11,251 nucleotides of DNA, taken from GCA-020352575 sp964600365 (GTDB lineage Bacteria > Actinomycetota > Acidimicrobiia > Spongiisociales > JAENVV01). Location: contig CAZRJG010000070.1 of assembly GCA_964600365.1 (NCBI GenBank), positions 1-11,251 on the forward strand. Reading direction: 5' to 3'. Position numbers and translations under genes: made by a program. Numbering within the stretch: position 1 is the first letter of the stretch; every line of letters begins with the position of its first letter. Under the pieces are notes generated by a model, which did no database searches, had not been told where the DNA came from, and was given only the letters and a program-made list of their open reading frames with translations. Positions 1 through 6,545 of the stretch are shown piece by piece.

Positions 1-174
1 GTGTACGACGCCCTCGTACCGTTCAGGGGGAGCGTGAGTGCCGAGCACGGCATCGGCGTCGAGAAGCGGGCCTGGCTCGGCCACACCCGTTCGGAGGCGG
101 AGATCGAGGCGATGCGAGCGATCAAGAGCGCCCTCGACCCGAACGGGATCATGAACCGCGGCAAACTCCTCTGA
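1..174 (+). CDS. FAD-linked oxidase, C-terminal fragment (5' end outside window)
   Basis: This is the last 57 codons of a gene that enters from the left edge and stops with TGA at 172-174. The peptide contains GSVSAEHGIGVEKR followed by an acidic helix and then LDPNGIMNRGKLL. This is the signature end of the FAD-linked oxidase C-terminal domain found in glycolate oxidase GlcD, D-lactate dehydrogenase and D-2-hydroxyglutarate dehydrogenase. In that family the EHG histidine belongs to the substrate/flavin site and the DPNGI-N-GK motif closes the protein. The oxidised 2-hydroxyacid cannot be named from this fragment; alkyldihydroxyacetonephosphate synthase-like members share the same ending. The GTG at position 1 is an internal valine codon, not a start. 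The stop lies one base from the stop of the opposing SulP gene, with no terminator hairpin between them. Confidence 0.88.
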   Translation: MYDALVPFRGSVSAEHGIGVEKRAWLGHTRSEAEIEAMRAIKSALDPNGIMNRGKLL

Positions 175-175
175 C

Positions 176-2392
176 TCAGTACAACAGCGCCCTGAGGGCC
201 TTGTTGGCGCCAAGGAGTCGTTCGGCGCTCAGGCGGGCGGCGAAACGGTGAAACTCGGCCGCAAGCTCCGGCGCATCGCCTTCGATCCCTGCGAGGGCCG
301 CGCCCGACATCATGTAGGCCTCGGTCGGCTCGTCGGCCACAACGGTGGCAGTCCGATGGCCGCCGATGTAGAGGGCGAGCTCTCCGATGATCGCCCCGGG
401 GCCCATGGCCCTGAGTCGAAGGTCGGAGCCGTCCTCGAGGGCAAGGAACACCGACACCCGTCCGGACTCGACGAAGAACACCGCGTCGGCCTCGTCCCCC
501 TGGCGAACGATCACCTCCCCCGGCCTGAAGGCGACCCTTTCGAGTCGACCCAGGAACGCCTCGATGTGACTCGGATCCGAGAAGCTTGCAGCCAGCACCC
601 GCTCGAATCCCGGATGAGCTCTCGGCCCGTCACCGATCTCTCGCAGTAGTCGGTTCTCCGCCCACTCGGCCGCATGGTCGAGGTCGGCATGGACGGGGAT
701 CGCTTCGAGGCCACCCCCCTCGGCCTCCAGTCGTCGGAGGACGTCGGGGGAGATCGAGGAGAAGGAGATGGCACATCCGCCCGCGGCGGCGAGGCGGGCC
801 AACTTGGCGAGGCTCATCACTGCCGACGAGTCCATCCCCGAGACCTGCCGGAAGTCCACGACGAGCACCCGGGGCCGCACCTCCTCGGGCTCCGCCAACG
901 CCCGCCGCGCGATCTCGAGGATGCCATTGGCGGAGCCGAAGAACACGAATCCCTGGAGGATGAGATAGTGGATCTGCTGGCCCACCGCGCCGAGCAACTC
1001 GCGGTCTGCACGAGCCCAATCGACGTTGCTCCGATGGTCGACTCCGGTCAGGTGGTGCTTCACGGAGTCGATCCGGCTGTAGTTCAGCACGAAGAGCACG
1101 ACGGCGAGGATGATCCCCAGGCCGATGCCCTGCAGGTACCCGAATGTGCCCGAGGTCACCACAATGAGCACGACCACCAGGTAGTCACCCACCCCCAGAC
1201 GCGTGCGGGCGTCCCACAACCACTCGACCAGGAATCGCATGCCGAGGTAGCAGAGCAGTCCGCCCACGAGCCAGATCGGGAACAACGAAATCGGGCGTGC
1301 GTCGACGAAGAGCGCACCAGCCGCCACGGCCGCCACGGTGAGACCCACGACCCGACTCCGGCCCCCGAGGCTCGACGCGAGGGCGGTCAGGCTCACCGAG
1401 TGATAGCCGACGACGCCACCGACCATGCCGGAGAGAAGGTTGCCGAGGCCGGCTCCCCGCATCTCGGCATCGAGGTCGATGTCCCTCCCCGTGTCGAGCT
1501 CCATCGCCGTGAGCGTGAGGAGCACCGCAACGGCGCTCACGAGGGCGACGGTGAGGAGCGGCGCCCACTGCGCGAGGACCACTCCCCAATCGGCCTCGGC
1601 GATCGATCCGACATCGATCCCCACCCAGAGCATCCGGCCCTCGAGGGGGGCGAGTAGCCACCCCCGCTCGCGGGCTCCGTCGAAGCCGGCCCCCGTGACG
1701 CGGACCAAGCCGAAGAACATGACCAACCCGATGACGATCACTCCGGGGAGCGCCAAAGGACTCCTCACCCTCCGACCGATCACAACGGCGAGGACCGCAA
1801 AGGCGATGCCCGGGACCCATACCCCAGCCCGTGCGCCGAGGTCGAGGTCGAGCAGGCGGAGCGAGCCACCCCCGCCGACGAGCACGTTGATCCCGCCGGC
1901 GAGGAGGAGCCAGCCAGCCCCTCCGAGGAAACCGCCGATGACCGGATACGGGATGAAGCGGATGAGCCCACCGAGCCGGAAGGCACCGAGCAGCCCCATG
2001 CATGCCCCGGTCACGAGGGAGGCGGCAATGAGCGCAGCCAGCACGGTTGCGTAGACGCCGTCGGATCCGGCTCCCGACGGCATCCCTGCAACGACCGAGG
2101 CAGCGAGCAGGGCAAGGATCGACAGCACGCTGTCCTGCGGCATGCCGACCACGCCCGGCACCGACGAGGTGAACGCGACGACGGTGGCGTGCACCACCAC
2201 GGAGACCAGCATGATCCCGATGCCGGCATACACCCGCCCAGCGAGCGGGCCCTGGAACACGAGGGACGCGAAAGAGGTCGCGATCACCACGAGGAGGAGG
2301 CCCACGAGGACTCCCGAACCGACGGAGGCAGCGACCGCACCGCGGGTCGTAGAGGACGCTTCGCCCTCCCCCGCTCCATGTGTTGCGCTCAC
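176..2392 (-). CDS. SulP-family anion permease with STAS and cyclic nucleotide-binding domains
   Basis: This encodes a 738-residue inner-membrane transporter of the SulP/SLC26 family, whose members move sulfate, bicarbonate or other anions; the substrate cannot be read from sequence. Residues about 20-440 are a run of hydrophobic helices containing the family segment around 299-347 (MELD, then acidic residues, GLGNLLSG, GGRSR). Residues about 470-585 form a STAS domain with GMDSSAV at 519-525, where anti-sigma-antagonist relatives carry their Asp-Ser site. Residues about 600-725 form a CRP-type cyclic nucleotide-binding domain. Its phosphate-binding cassette at about 666-684 keeps Glu671 (GELALY) and Arg680 (HRTATV), the residues that contact the ribose and phosphate of cAMP/cGMP in the family. 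The start is GTG at 2390-2392, with GAGGGG about 9-10 bases upstream. Ligand-gated transport is inferred; a complete cyclase lies one gene away. The neighbour at the 5' end is divergent. Confidence 0.93.
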   Translation of the reverse strand: MSATHGAGEGEASSTTRGAVAASVGSGVLVGLLLVVIATSFASLVFQGPLAGRVYAGIGIMLVSVVVHATVVAFTSSVPGVVGMPQDSVLSILALLAASVVAGMPSGAGSDGVYATVLAALIAASLVTGACMGLLGAFRLGGLIRFIPYPVIGGFLGGAGWLLLAGGINVLVGGGGSLRLLDLDLGARAGVWVPGIAFAVLAVVIGRRVRSPLALPGVIVIGLVMFFGLVRVTGAGFDGARERGWLLAPLEGRMLWVGIDVGSIAEADWGVVLAQWAPLLTVALVSAVAVLLTLTAMELDTGRDIDLDAEMRGAGLGNLLSGMVGGVVGYHSVSLTALASSLGGRSRVVGLTVAAVAAGALFVDARPISLFPIWLVGGLLCYLGMRFLVEWLWDARTRLGVGDYLVVVLIVVTSGTFGYLQGIGLGIILAVVLFVLNYSRIDSVKHHLTGVDHRSNVDWARADRELLGAVGQQIHYLILQGFVFFGSANGILEIARRALAEPEEVRPRVLVVDFRQVSGMDSSAVMSLAKLARLAAAGGCAISFSSISPDVLRRLEAEGGGLEAIPVHADLDHAAEWAENRLLREIGDGPRAHPGFERVLAASFSDPSHIEAFLGRLERVAFRPGEVIVRQGDEADAVFFVESGRVSVFLALEDGSDLRLRAMGPGAIIGELALYIGGHRTATVVADEPTEAYMMSGAALAGIEGDAPELAAEFHRFAARLSAERLLGANKALRALLY

Positions 2393-2420
2393 AGGCGCTC
2401 GCCCCTCGTCACGGAGAGGG

Positions 2421-2426
2421 AGCGTA
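2421..2426 (-). promoter_or_regulatory. Possible -10 box for the SulP gene
   Basis: Reading leftward, TACGCT (a TANNNT match) lies about 28 bases before the GTG start. It would give a short leader containing the GAGGGG ribosome-binding site. The -35 position is GC-rich and unconvincing, so this is a weak call. Confidence 0.3.
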
Positions 2427-2497
2427 GGGCGATCACCGTCGACGCGGGCGGCGCACCGGCCGACCGTGGAGCAGTCGAATCGGGTTCATCCCCACCC

Positions 2498-2527
2498 TTG
2501 ACAAGCATGACATCAATATGACATCAT
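2498..2527 (+). promoter_or_regulatory. Candidate sigma-70-type promoter of the MFS gene
   Basis: A perfect TTGACA at 2498-2503 is followed after 18 bp by CATCAT at 2522-2527 (4 of 6 matches to TATAAT). It lies in the only AT-rich patch of the intergenic region. Transcription would begin about 2534, giving a leader of roughly 28 bases that contains the GGGAGG ribosome-binding site. The -10 is not perfect, and it coincides with the direct repeats described separately. Confidence 0.5.
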
Positions 2528-2537
2528 TCTGACATCA
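2508..2537. promoter_or_regulatory. Three TGACATCA direct repeats with an 11-bp period (putative operator)
   Basis: Three identical 8-bp units lie at 2508-2515, 2519-2526 and 2530-2537, each followed by three A/T-rich bases, so the period is exactly 11 bp. A fourth, degenerate TGACA is embedded in the -35 hexamer at 2499-2503. Read on the opposite strand the units become TGTCAT with five-base spacers, which resembles the 11-bp-period direct repeats bound by PhoB/OmpR-family response regulators. The array covers the spacer and -10 region of the MFS promoter, a position that favours repression of that gene. Which protein binds is unknown, and no regulator gene is adjacent. Confidence 0.7.
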
Positions 2538-2561
2538 ATTCGATGCACCGGGAGGGCGACC

Positions 2562-3917
2562 ATGAATCAACGAGTGAAGACCCGCACCTTCTTCACCGTC
2601 TGGGCGGGCCAACTCGTCTCGCAGGTCGGGTCGGCGATGACTGGCTTCGCCCTTACGATCTTCGTCTACCAGGACTCTGGCTCGGTCACCCGGCTCGCCA
2701 TGGTCCTGCTCTCCGTCACCCTCCCCGGCCTCCTCCTCGGCCCGGCAGCCGGGGTGTGGACGGATCGCGTCAACCGCCGCTCTGTGATGATCCTCGGGGA
2801 CGGCGTCGCCGGGCTCGCCACGATGGCACTCGCGGCCCTCTTCCTCACGGACTCCCTCCAGTACTGGCACATCGTTGTCTCCGGAGCCGTGATGAGCGCC
2901 GCGCAGGCCTTCCAGGAACCCGCCTACCGCGCCGCGCTCCCGACCCTCGTCCAAAAGGAGCAGCTGGGACGGGCGAACGGCCTCATCGAACTCGGGCCCG
3001 CCATCGGCACGCTCGTCGCACCTGCGATCGCCGGCGGCCTCCTGCTCGCCTTCGGAATCGGCGTCGTCTTCGCATTCGACGTCATCACCTTCCTGTTCGC
3101 TGTCACCACGTTGCTCTTCGTCCGGTTCCCGGACGTGGCCTCCGCGACGAAGGAGCGGACCGGCGTGTGGGCGGAGTTCCTCGAGGGCTGGAACTGGCTC
3201 CGCGCCCGTCGGGGCCTCTTCGGCCTACTCTGGATCTTTGCCGGCATCAACCTCGTGCTCACCCTCTCGAACGTGCTCTGGGTGCCCGTCTTCCTCACGT
3301 TCACCGACGAGGCGACCCTCGGCAGGGTGATGTCGGGCGTCGGGATCTCGATGATCGCCGGCTCGGTGCTCATGGGCGCCTGGGGCGGCCCGAAGAAGCG
3401 CATCGCCGGCATCCTCGGGTTCATGGCGATCGGCGGCGTCGGCCTCGCAGTCGCCGGCGTGCAGCCCAACCTCGCCCTCGCATCTGCTGGCGCATTCCTC
3501 CTGATGTTCATGGTGCCGATCGTGAACGGAACGGGACAGGCCCTGTGGCAGTCCAAGGTCGAACTCGACCTCCAGGGCCGGGTGTTCTCGGCCCGGCGCA
3601 TGATCGCCACGATCGCCACCCCGATCGCGTTCGTCAGCGCCGGCCCCCTCGCTGACCGGGTGTTCGAACCCCTCCTCATGGAGGGCGGCGCCTGGGCCTC
3701 GACCGCAGGACTCCTCTTTGAGACCGGCCCGGGGCGAGGGAGCGGTCTCCTCGTCACCACCACAGGGATCGTGCTCATCCTCCTGGCAGGGCTGGCATGG
3801 CTCATCCCGGCGATCCGAAACACCGAGCGCGACGTGCCGGACGCTCCCCAGATCGAGGAGGCGATGGAAGCCTCGGTCGGCCTCGAACCCTCGCCAGCCC
3901 CCGCCGCGGGTGACTAG
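2562..3917 (+). CDS. MFS efflux transporter (MFS_3-like, MefA/enterobactin-exporter type)
   Basis: This encodes a 451-residue major facilitator permease, the usual length for a 12-helix transporter. Helices begin at about residue 10. Loop 2-3 carries the MFS motif A variant GVWTDRVNRR at 64-73, and the second half contains QGRVFSARRM at 338-347 followed by GPLADRVFEPLL at 361-372. That combination is typical of proton-driven exporters related to macrolide-efflux MefA and enterobactin exporter EntS; the real substrate is unknown. The C-terminal tail after about residue 420 is acidic and Pro/Ala-rich, probably cytosolic and disordered. The ATG at 2562 is supported by GGGAGG seven bases upstream. 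A promoter overlapped by three direct repeats suggests tight repression. The TAG stop overlaps the opposing cyclase stop within a shared CTAG. It is a single-gene unit, divergent from the SulP gene. Confidence 0.92.
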   Translation: MNQRVKTRTFFTVWAGQLVSQVGSAMTGFALTIFVYQDSGSVTRLAMVLLSVTLPGLLLGPAAGVWTDRVNRRSVMILGDGVAGLATMALAALFLTDSLQYWHIVVSGAVMSAAQAFQEPAYRAALPTLVQKEQLGRANGLIELGPAIGTLVAPAIAGGLLLAFGIGVVFAFDVITFLFAVTTLLFVRFPDVASATKERTGVWAEFLEGWNWLRARRGLFGLLWIFAGINLVLTLSNVLWVPVFLTFTDEATLGRVMSGVGISMIAGSVLMGAWGGPKKRIAGILGFMAIGGVGLAVAGVQPNLALASAGAFLLMFMVPIVNGTGQALWQSKVELDLQGRVFSARRMIATIATPIAFVSAGPLADRVFEPLLMEGGAWASTAGLLFETGPGRGSGLLVTTTGIVLILLAGLAWLIPAIRNTERDVPDAPQIEEAMEASVGLEPSPAPAAGD

Positions 3918-4717
3918 CCGCAGTCGACTTCGTACAGCGAGATCGGATCGGGGAATCCCTTCATCGCCACGCTCCCGCGTGGGACGAAGGGGAGCCCCTT
4001 GCCCATCGCGAGATCCCGCACGGCCGACGAGACGAGTACCTGCCCACCCTGGGCGTGGGCGCATATCCGAGCGGCGAGATTCACCGCTGCGCCGTAGAGG
4101 TCAGCGGAGTCCTCAACGGGCTCCCCCGCCGAGATGCCGACCTTGATCGAGACATTGGCCTCATCGACCGCAGCACGCTGGATCGCGATGGCTGCCTGCA
4201 CCGCACCGGTGACCGATACGAAGCTGACGAGCATCCCGTCACCCGTGTGCTTCACCTCGCGCCCACCATGCGAGGAGATCGCGTCGCGGACCACACGATC
4301 ATGGGCCCGGACCAGCGCCAGGGCGGCGTCGTCACCCCGCGAGGTGGAGAAGTCGGTGGACCCCGCGAGGTCGGTGAACATGATCGCTCGAAGGCCCGAG
4401 TCCGGGGCGTCGTCGATCATCGCCCGATCGCCAGCCCCTGGGGAACTCTGCCCCATGAAGCCGTCCAACGCCCCCGAGTTGACCTCGATGACGTCGTGCG
4501 GCAACAGGCCGTGGGCGGCCTTGTGGCACCGCCGCAGCGACTCCTCGTCCGGCGCCTCGGCAAGGCAGAACGCCTTGTCGGGTGACTCCGAGATCCAGTA
4601 GCTGACGAACCGGACCCCGAACTCGTCCTGGATCTCGAGGTCCTTGCGGTGGGCTTCGGCAACGTCCTCGGGCGTGGCGTCGCCGAGGCCCGGGTGCACA
4701 TCCATGTAGAGCGGCAT
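3914..4717 (-). CDS. DUF4242 (SCO4226-like) domain fused to class III adenylate/guanylate cyclase
   Basis: This 267-residue protein has two domains. Residues 1-90 resemble DUF4242, the family of the Streptomyces nickel-binding protein SCO4226: it starts MPLYMDVHPG and has a Cys/His-rich RCHKAAHG at 63-70. Residues about 108-267 are a class III nucleotidyl cyclase catalytic domain with every expected residue. The metal aspartates are Asp116 (FTDLAGST) and Asp160 (HTGDG), the base-selecting pair is Lys156 and Asp206 (the adenylate cyclase pattern), and the transition-state residues are Asn213 and Arg217 (VNLAAR). It should dimerise and make cAMP; no membrane segment or signal peptide is present, so it is probably cytosolic. 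Metal or small-ligand control through DUF4242 is inference. The ATG lacks a Shine-Dalgarno but sits six bases after TACAGT, which fits a leaderless mRNA. Its TAG stop overlaps the MFS stop by 4 bp. Confidence 0.93.
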   Translation of the reverse strand: MPLYMDVHPGLGDATPEDVAEAHRKDLEIQDEFGVRFVSYWISESPDKAFCLAEAPDEESLRRCHKAAHGLLPHDVIEVNSGALDGFMGQSSPGAGDRAMIDDAPDSGLRAIMFTDLAGSTDFSTSRGDDAALALVRAHDRVVRDAISSHGGREVKHTGDGMLVSFVSVTGAVQAAIAIQRAAVDEANVSIKVGISAGEPVEDSADLYGAAVNLAARICAHAQGGQVLVSSAVRDLAMGKGLPFVPRGSVAMKGFPDPISLYEVDCG

Positions 4718-4723
4718 CCGCCG

Positions 4724-4729
4724 ACTGTA
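4724..4729 (-). promoter_or_regulatory. -10 box of the cyclase gene (leaderless start)
   Basis: TACAGT, read leftward, ends six bases before the ATG at 4717, so transcription would begin at or next to the start codon. No Shine-Dalgarno is present, and the -35 is not recognisable (AGGCAA at the 17-bp position). Confidence 0.5.
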
Positions 4730-4783
4730 GGGCGGGGGGCAGGGCCTTGCCTCCCGCTCGGGAACGTGTGCGAGAGAGCGCAG

Positions 4784-4789
4784 TACCCT
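4784..4789 (+). promoter_or_regulatory. -10 box of the small membrane protein gene (leaderless start)
   Basis: TACCCT ends eight bases before the ATG at 4798. No purine-rich ribosome-binding site lies between them, which fits a leaderless transcript. The position supports ATG 4798 over an in-frame ATG at 4747, which lies upstream of this box. Confidence 0.45.
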
Positions 4790-4797
4790 TCTGCTCG

Positions 4798-5139
4798 ATG
4801 AGCGACACCGCCGAACGCGCCTATCCCGAAGCCCCCGCCGGCACGGTGCGGGCCCAGCGCGCGTTCAACTGGTCGATCGCGATCTCGGGCATCCGATGCA
4901 CGTTCGCCTACGTGGTGTTCCCCTTCATCGCACCCTTGATCGGGCTCGCGCCCGGCATTGGACCCCTCCTCGGGCTCATCATCGGGACGATTGCCATCGC
5001 CTCGAACGTATGGAGCCTCAGGCGATTCTGGCGAGCGAACCACCGCTGGAAGGTGAGGATGACCTTCGTCCACGCTGCGGTGATCCTGCTCCTGCTCGTC
5101 CTCATGGCCCTCGACGTGCGCGAGCTCCTCGCCGGCTAG
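4798..5139 (+). CDS. Small three-helix integral membrane protein of unknown function
   Basis: This encodes a 113-residue protein with a short polar N-terminus and three hydrophobic segments at about residues 26-49, 54-75 and 88-107. The second and third are joined by a strongly basic loop (RRFWRANHRWKVR, 75-87), so by the positive-inside rule that loop should be cytoplasmic. I do not recognise a named family; small proteins of this shape are common in actinobacterial genomes. The reading frame is open for another 17 codons upstream. I chose ATG 4798 because MSDTAERAYPEAP is a plausible N-terminus and a TACCCT box lies eight bases before it. The gene is divergent from the cyclase across 80 bp and ends in a CTAG shared with the stop of the converging nfnB-like gene. 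Nothing in its sequence indicates a function. Confidence 0.78.
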   Translation: MSDTAERAYPEAPAGTVRAQRAFNWSIAISGIRCTFAYVVFPFIAPLIGLAPGIGPLLGLIIGTIAIASNVWSLRRFWRANHRWKVRMTFVHAAVILLLLVLMALDVRELLAG

Positions 5140-6545
5140 GAAAGGTATTCGTCGATCGCTGCTGCGGCGCGCCGACCAGCGGCCAAGGCAAGGATCACCG
5201 TCGCCCCTCCGGAGGCGATGTCACCCCCGGCGAAGACACCCTCCATCGACGTTTCCCCCGTTCCAAGGTCGATCGCCAACGTCCCCCGCGAGGTGGTCTC
5301 GAGATCCGGGACCGCCTTCGCGAGGATCGGGTTCGGGGCGTTCCCGATCGCAACTATGGCCACGTCACACGCACGCTCCTCCGTCGCCCCGTCGATCGGA
5401 ACGGGTCGGGCCCGACCCTCCTCGTCTGCGTCGCCGAGTTCCATGCGTTGGAGCACCACCGAGCGGAGCCACCCGTCGTCCCCGACGAAGCAGGTGGGTG
5501 CCACCAGGAACTCGAATCCGACGCCCTCCTCCTTGGCATGCGCGACCTCCTCTCGGCGGGCCGGCATCTCACCCTCGGAGCGCCGGTAGCAGACCGTGAC
5601 GGGACCACCACCCAGCCGCAACGCGGTCCTCGCTGCGTCCATCGCGGTGTTGCCACCACCGATCACCACAACCGGACGGCCTTCGAGGTCGTACACGGGC
5701 GTCTCGCTCTCGGGATCCCATGCCCTCATGAGGTTCACCCGCGTGAGGAACTCGTTCGCCGAGTAGACGCCGATGAGGTCTTCACCGTCGATGCCGGGGA
5801 ACCGGGGGAGGCCTGCGCCCGAACCAATGAACACGGCGTCGAACCCCTCAGACCCGAGGAGGTCGTCGAGCCCGAGGCCGGGACCGACCAGGACGTCGGT
5901 TTCGAACTCGACCCCCAGGCCTGCGAGTCGATCGATCTCATGGGCCACGATCGCCTTGGGGAGCCGGAACTCGGGGATCCCGTAGACGAGCACACCGCCG
6001 AGTTCGTGGAGTGCCTCGAAGACGGTGACCGCGTGGCCGAGGGCTGCGAGGTCACCGGCACAGGCGAGGCCGGACGGACCCGAGCCGACGACGGCGACCC
6101 GTTTGCCGGTGGGCGCCGTCGACCTCCTCGCCGGATCCAGGGCTTCCCCACGCGCCCAGTCGGCCACGAATCGCTCGAGGTGCCCGATCGCGATCGGTCG
6201 ACCCTTGCGGCCGAGGACACACGCACCCTCGCACTGGCTCTCCTGAGGACAGACCCGCCCGCAGATGCCCGGGAGCGAGTTGTCCCGGGCAATCACCTCG
6301 GCAGCGGAGCCGAAATCACCCCCGGCGACGAGGGCGACGAACTCCTCGATACGCACCCCGACCGGACAGCCCTCCACGCACGTCGGTCGGCGACAATTGA
6401 TGCACCGCGAGGCCTCGAGCACCGCAAGCCCCGAGTGGTAGCCGAGATTCACCTCGCCGAAATCGGTCGCCCGCTCCCCCGGCTCGCGCACCGGCATGGG
6501 GGTGCGCTCCATGGCCATCCGCTCCTTCTTGGAGAGCTCAGGCAT
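5136..6545 (-). CDS. nfnB: NfnB/NfnL-type (GltD-like) NADPH-binding flavin iron-sulfur oxidoreductase subunit
   Basis: The protein has 469 residues, the usual size for GltD-like subunits. The N-terminal iron-sulfur domain has C48-x2-C51-x4-C56-x3-C60 and C95-x3-C99-x5-C105-x3-C109, consistent with two [4Fe-4S] clusters; CPQES places Glu102 where family members can use a non-cysteine ligand. An FAD dinucleotide fold begins at GSGPSG (154-159), the NADPH-binding fold has GGGNTA (296-301) and YRRSEGEMPA (320-329), and FAGGDIASGG (438-447) closes the FAD site. Alone it would be called glutamate synthase small subunit. The overlapping nfnA-like gene and lack of a gltB nearby instead favour the Nfn/Sud complex, which exchanges electrons between NADH, NADPH and ferredoxin. 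ATG 6545 overlaps the upstream stop by 8 bases; the 58 codons of open frame further upstream are out-of-frame nfnA sequence. SudA sulfide dehydrogenase is the alternative. Confidence 0.88.
   Translation of the reverse strand: MPELSKKERMAMERTPMPVREPGERATDFGEVNLGYHSGLAVLEASRCINCRRPTCVEGCPVGVRIEEFVALVAGGDFGSAAEVIARDNSLPGICGRVCPQESQCEGACVLGRKGRPIAIGHLERFVADWARGEALDPARRSTAPTGKRVAVVGSGPSGLACAGDLAALGHAVTVFEALHELGGVLVYGIPEFRLPKAIVAHEIDRLAGLGVEFETDVLVGPGLGLDDLLGSEGFDAVFIGSGAGLPRFPGIDGEDLIGVYSANEFLTRVNLMRAWDPESETPVYDLEGRPVVVIGGGNTAMDAARTALRLGGGPVTVCYRRSEGEMPARREEVAHAKEEGVGFEFLVAPTCFVGDDGWLRSVVLQRMELGDADEEGRARPVPIDGATEERACDVAIVAIGNAPNPILAKAVPDLETTSRGTLAIDLGTGETSMEGVFAGGDIASGGATVILALAAGRRAAAAIDEYLS

Noticed and set aside
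674..1657. Long + strand open frame (327 codons) antisense to the SulP gene
   Set aside because: Its translation is rich in Arg, Glu, His and Asp with no family motif, as expected for an antisense frame of a GC-rich gene; the minus-strand protein has full SulP and STAS motifs.
2499..2537. TGACATCA repeats considered as a CRISPR or attachment site
   Set aside because: Units are only 8 bp with 3-bp spacers and sit on a promoter; no cas genes, integrase or matching flank is present.
2543..3655. 370-codon + strand open frame overlapping the MFS gene
   Set aside because: It is the Arg/Pro-rich alternative frame; the frame from 2562 has the ribosome-binding site, helices and MFS motifs.
5136..6545. 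Calling the flavoprotein glutamate synthase small subunit (gltD)
   Set aside because: No gltB large subunit is adjacent, whereas an NfnA-type subunit overlaps it by eight bases; the alternative remains possible but is less likely.
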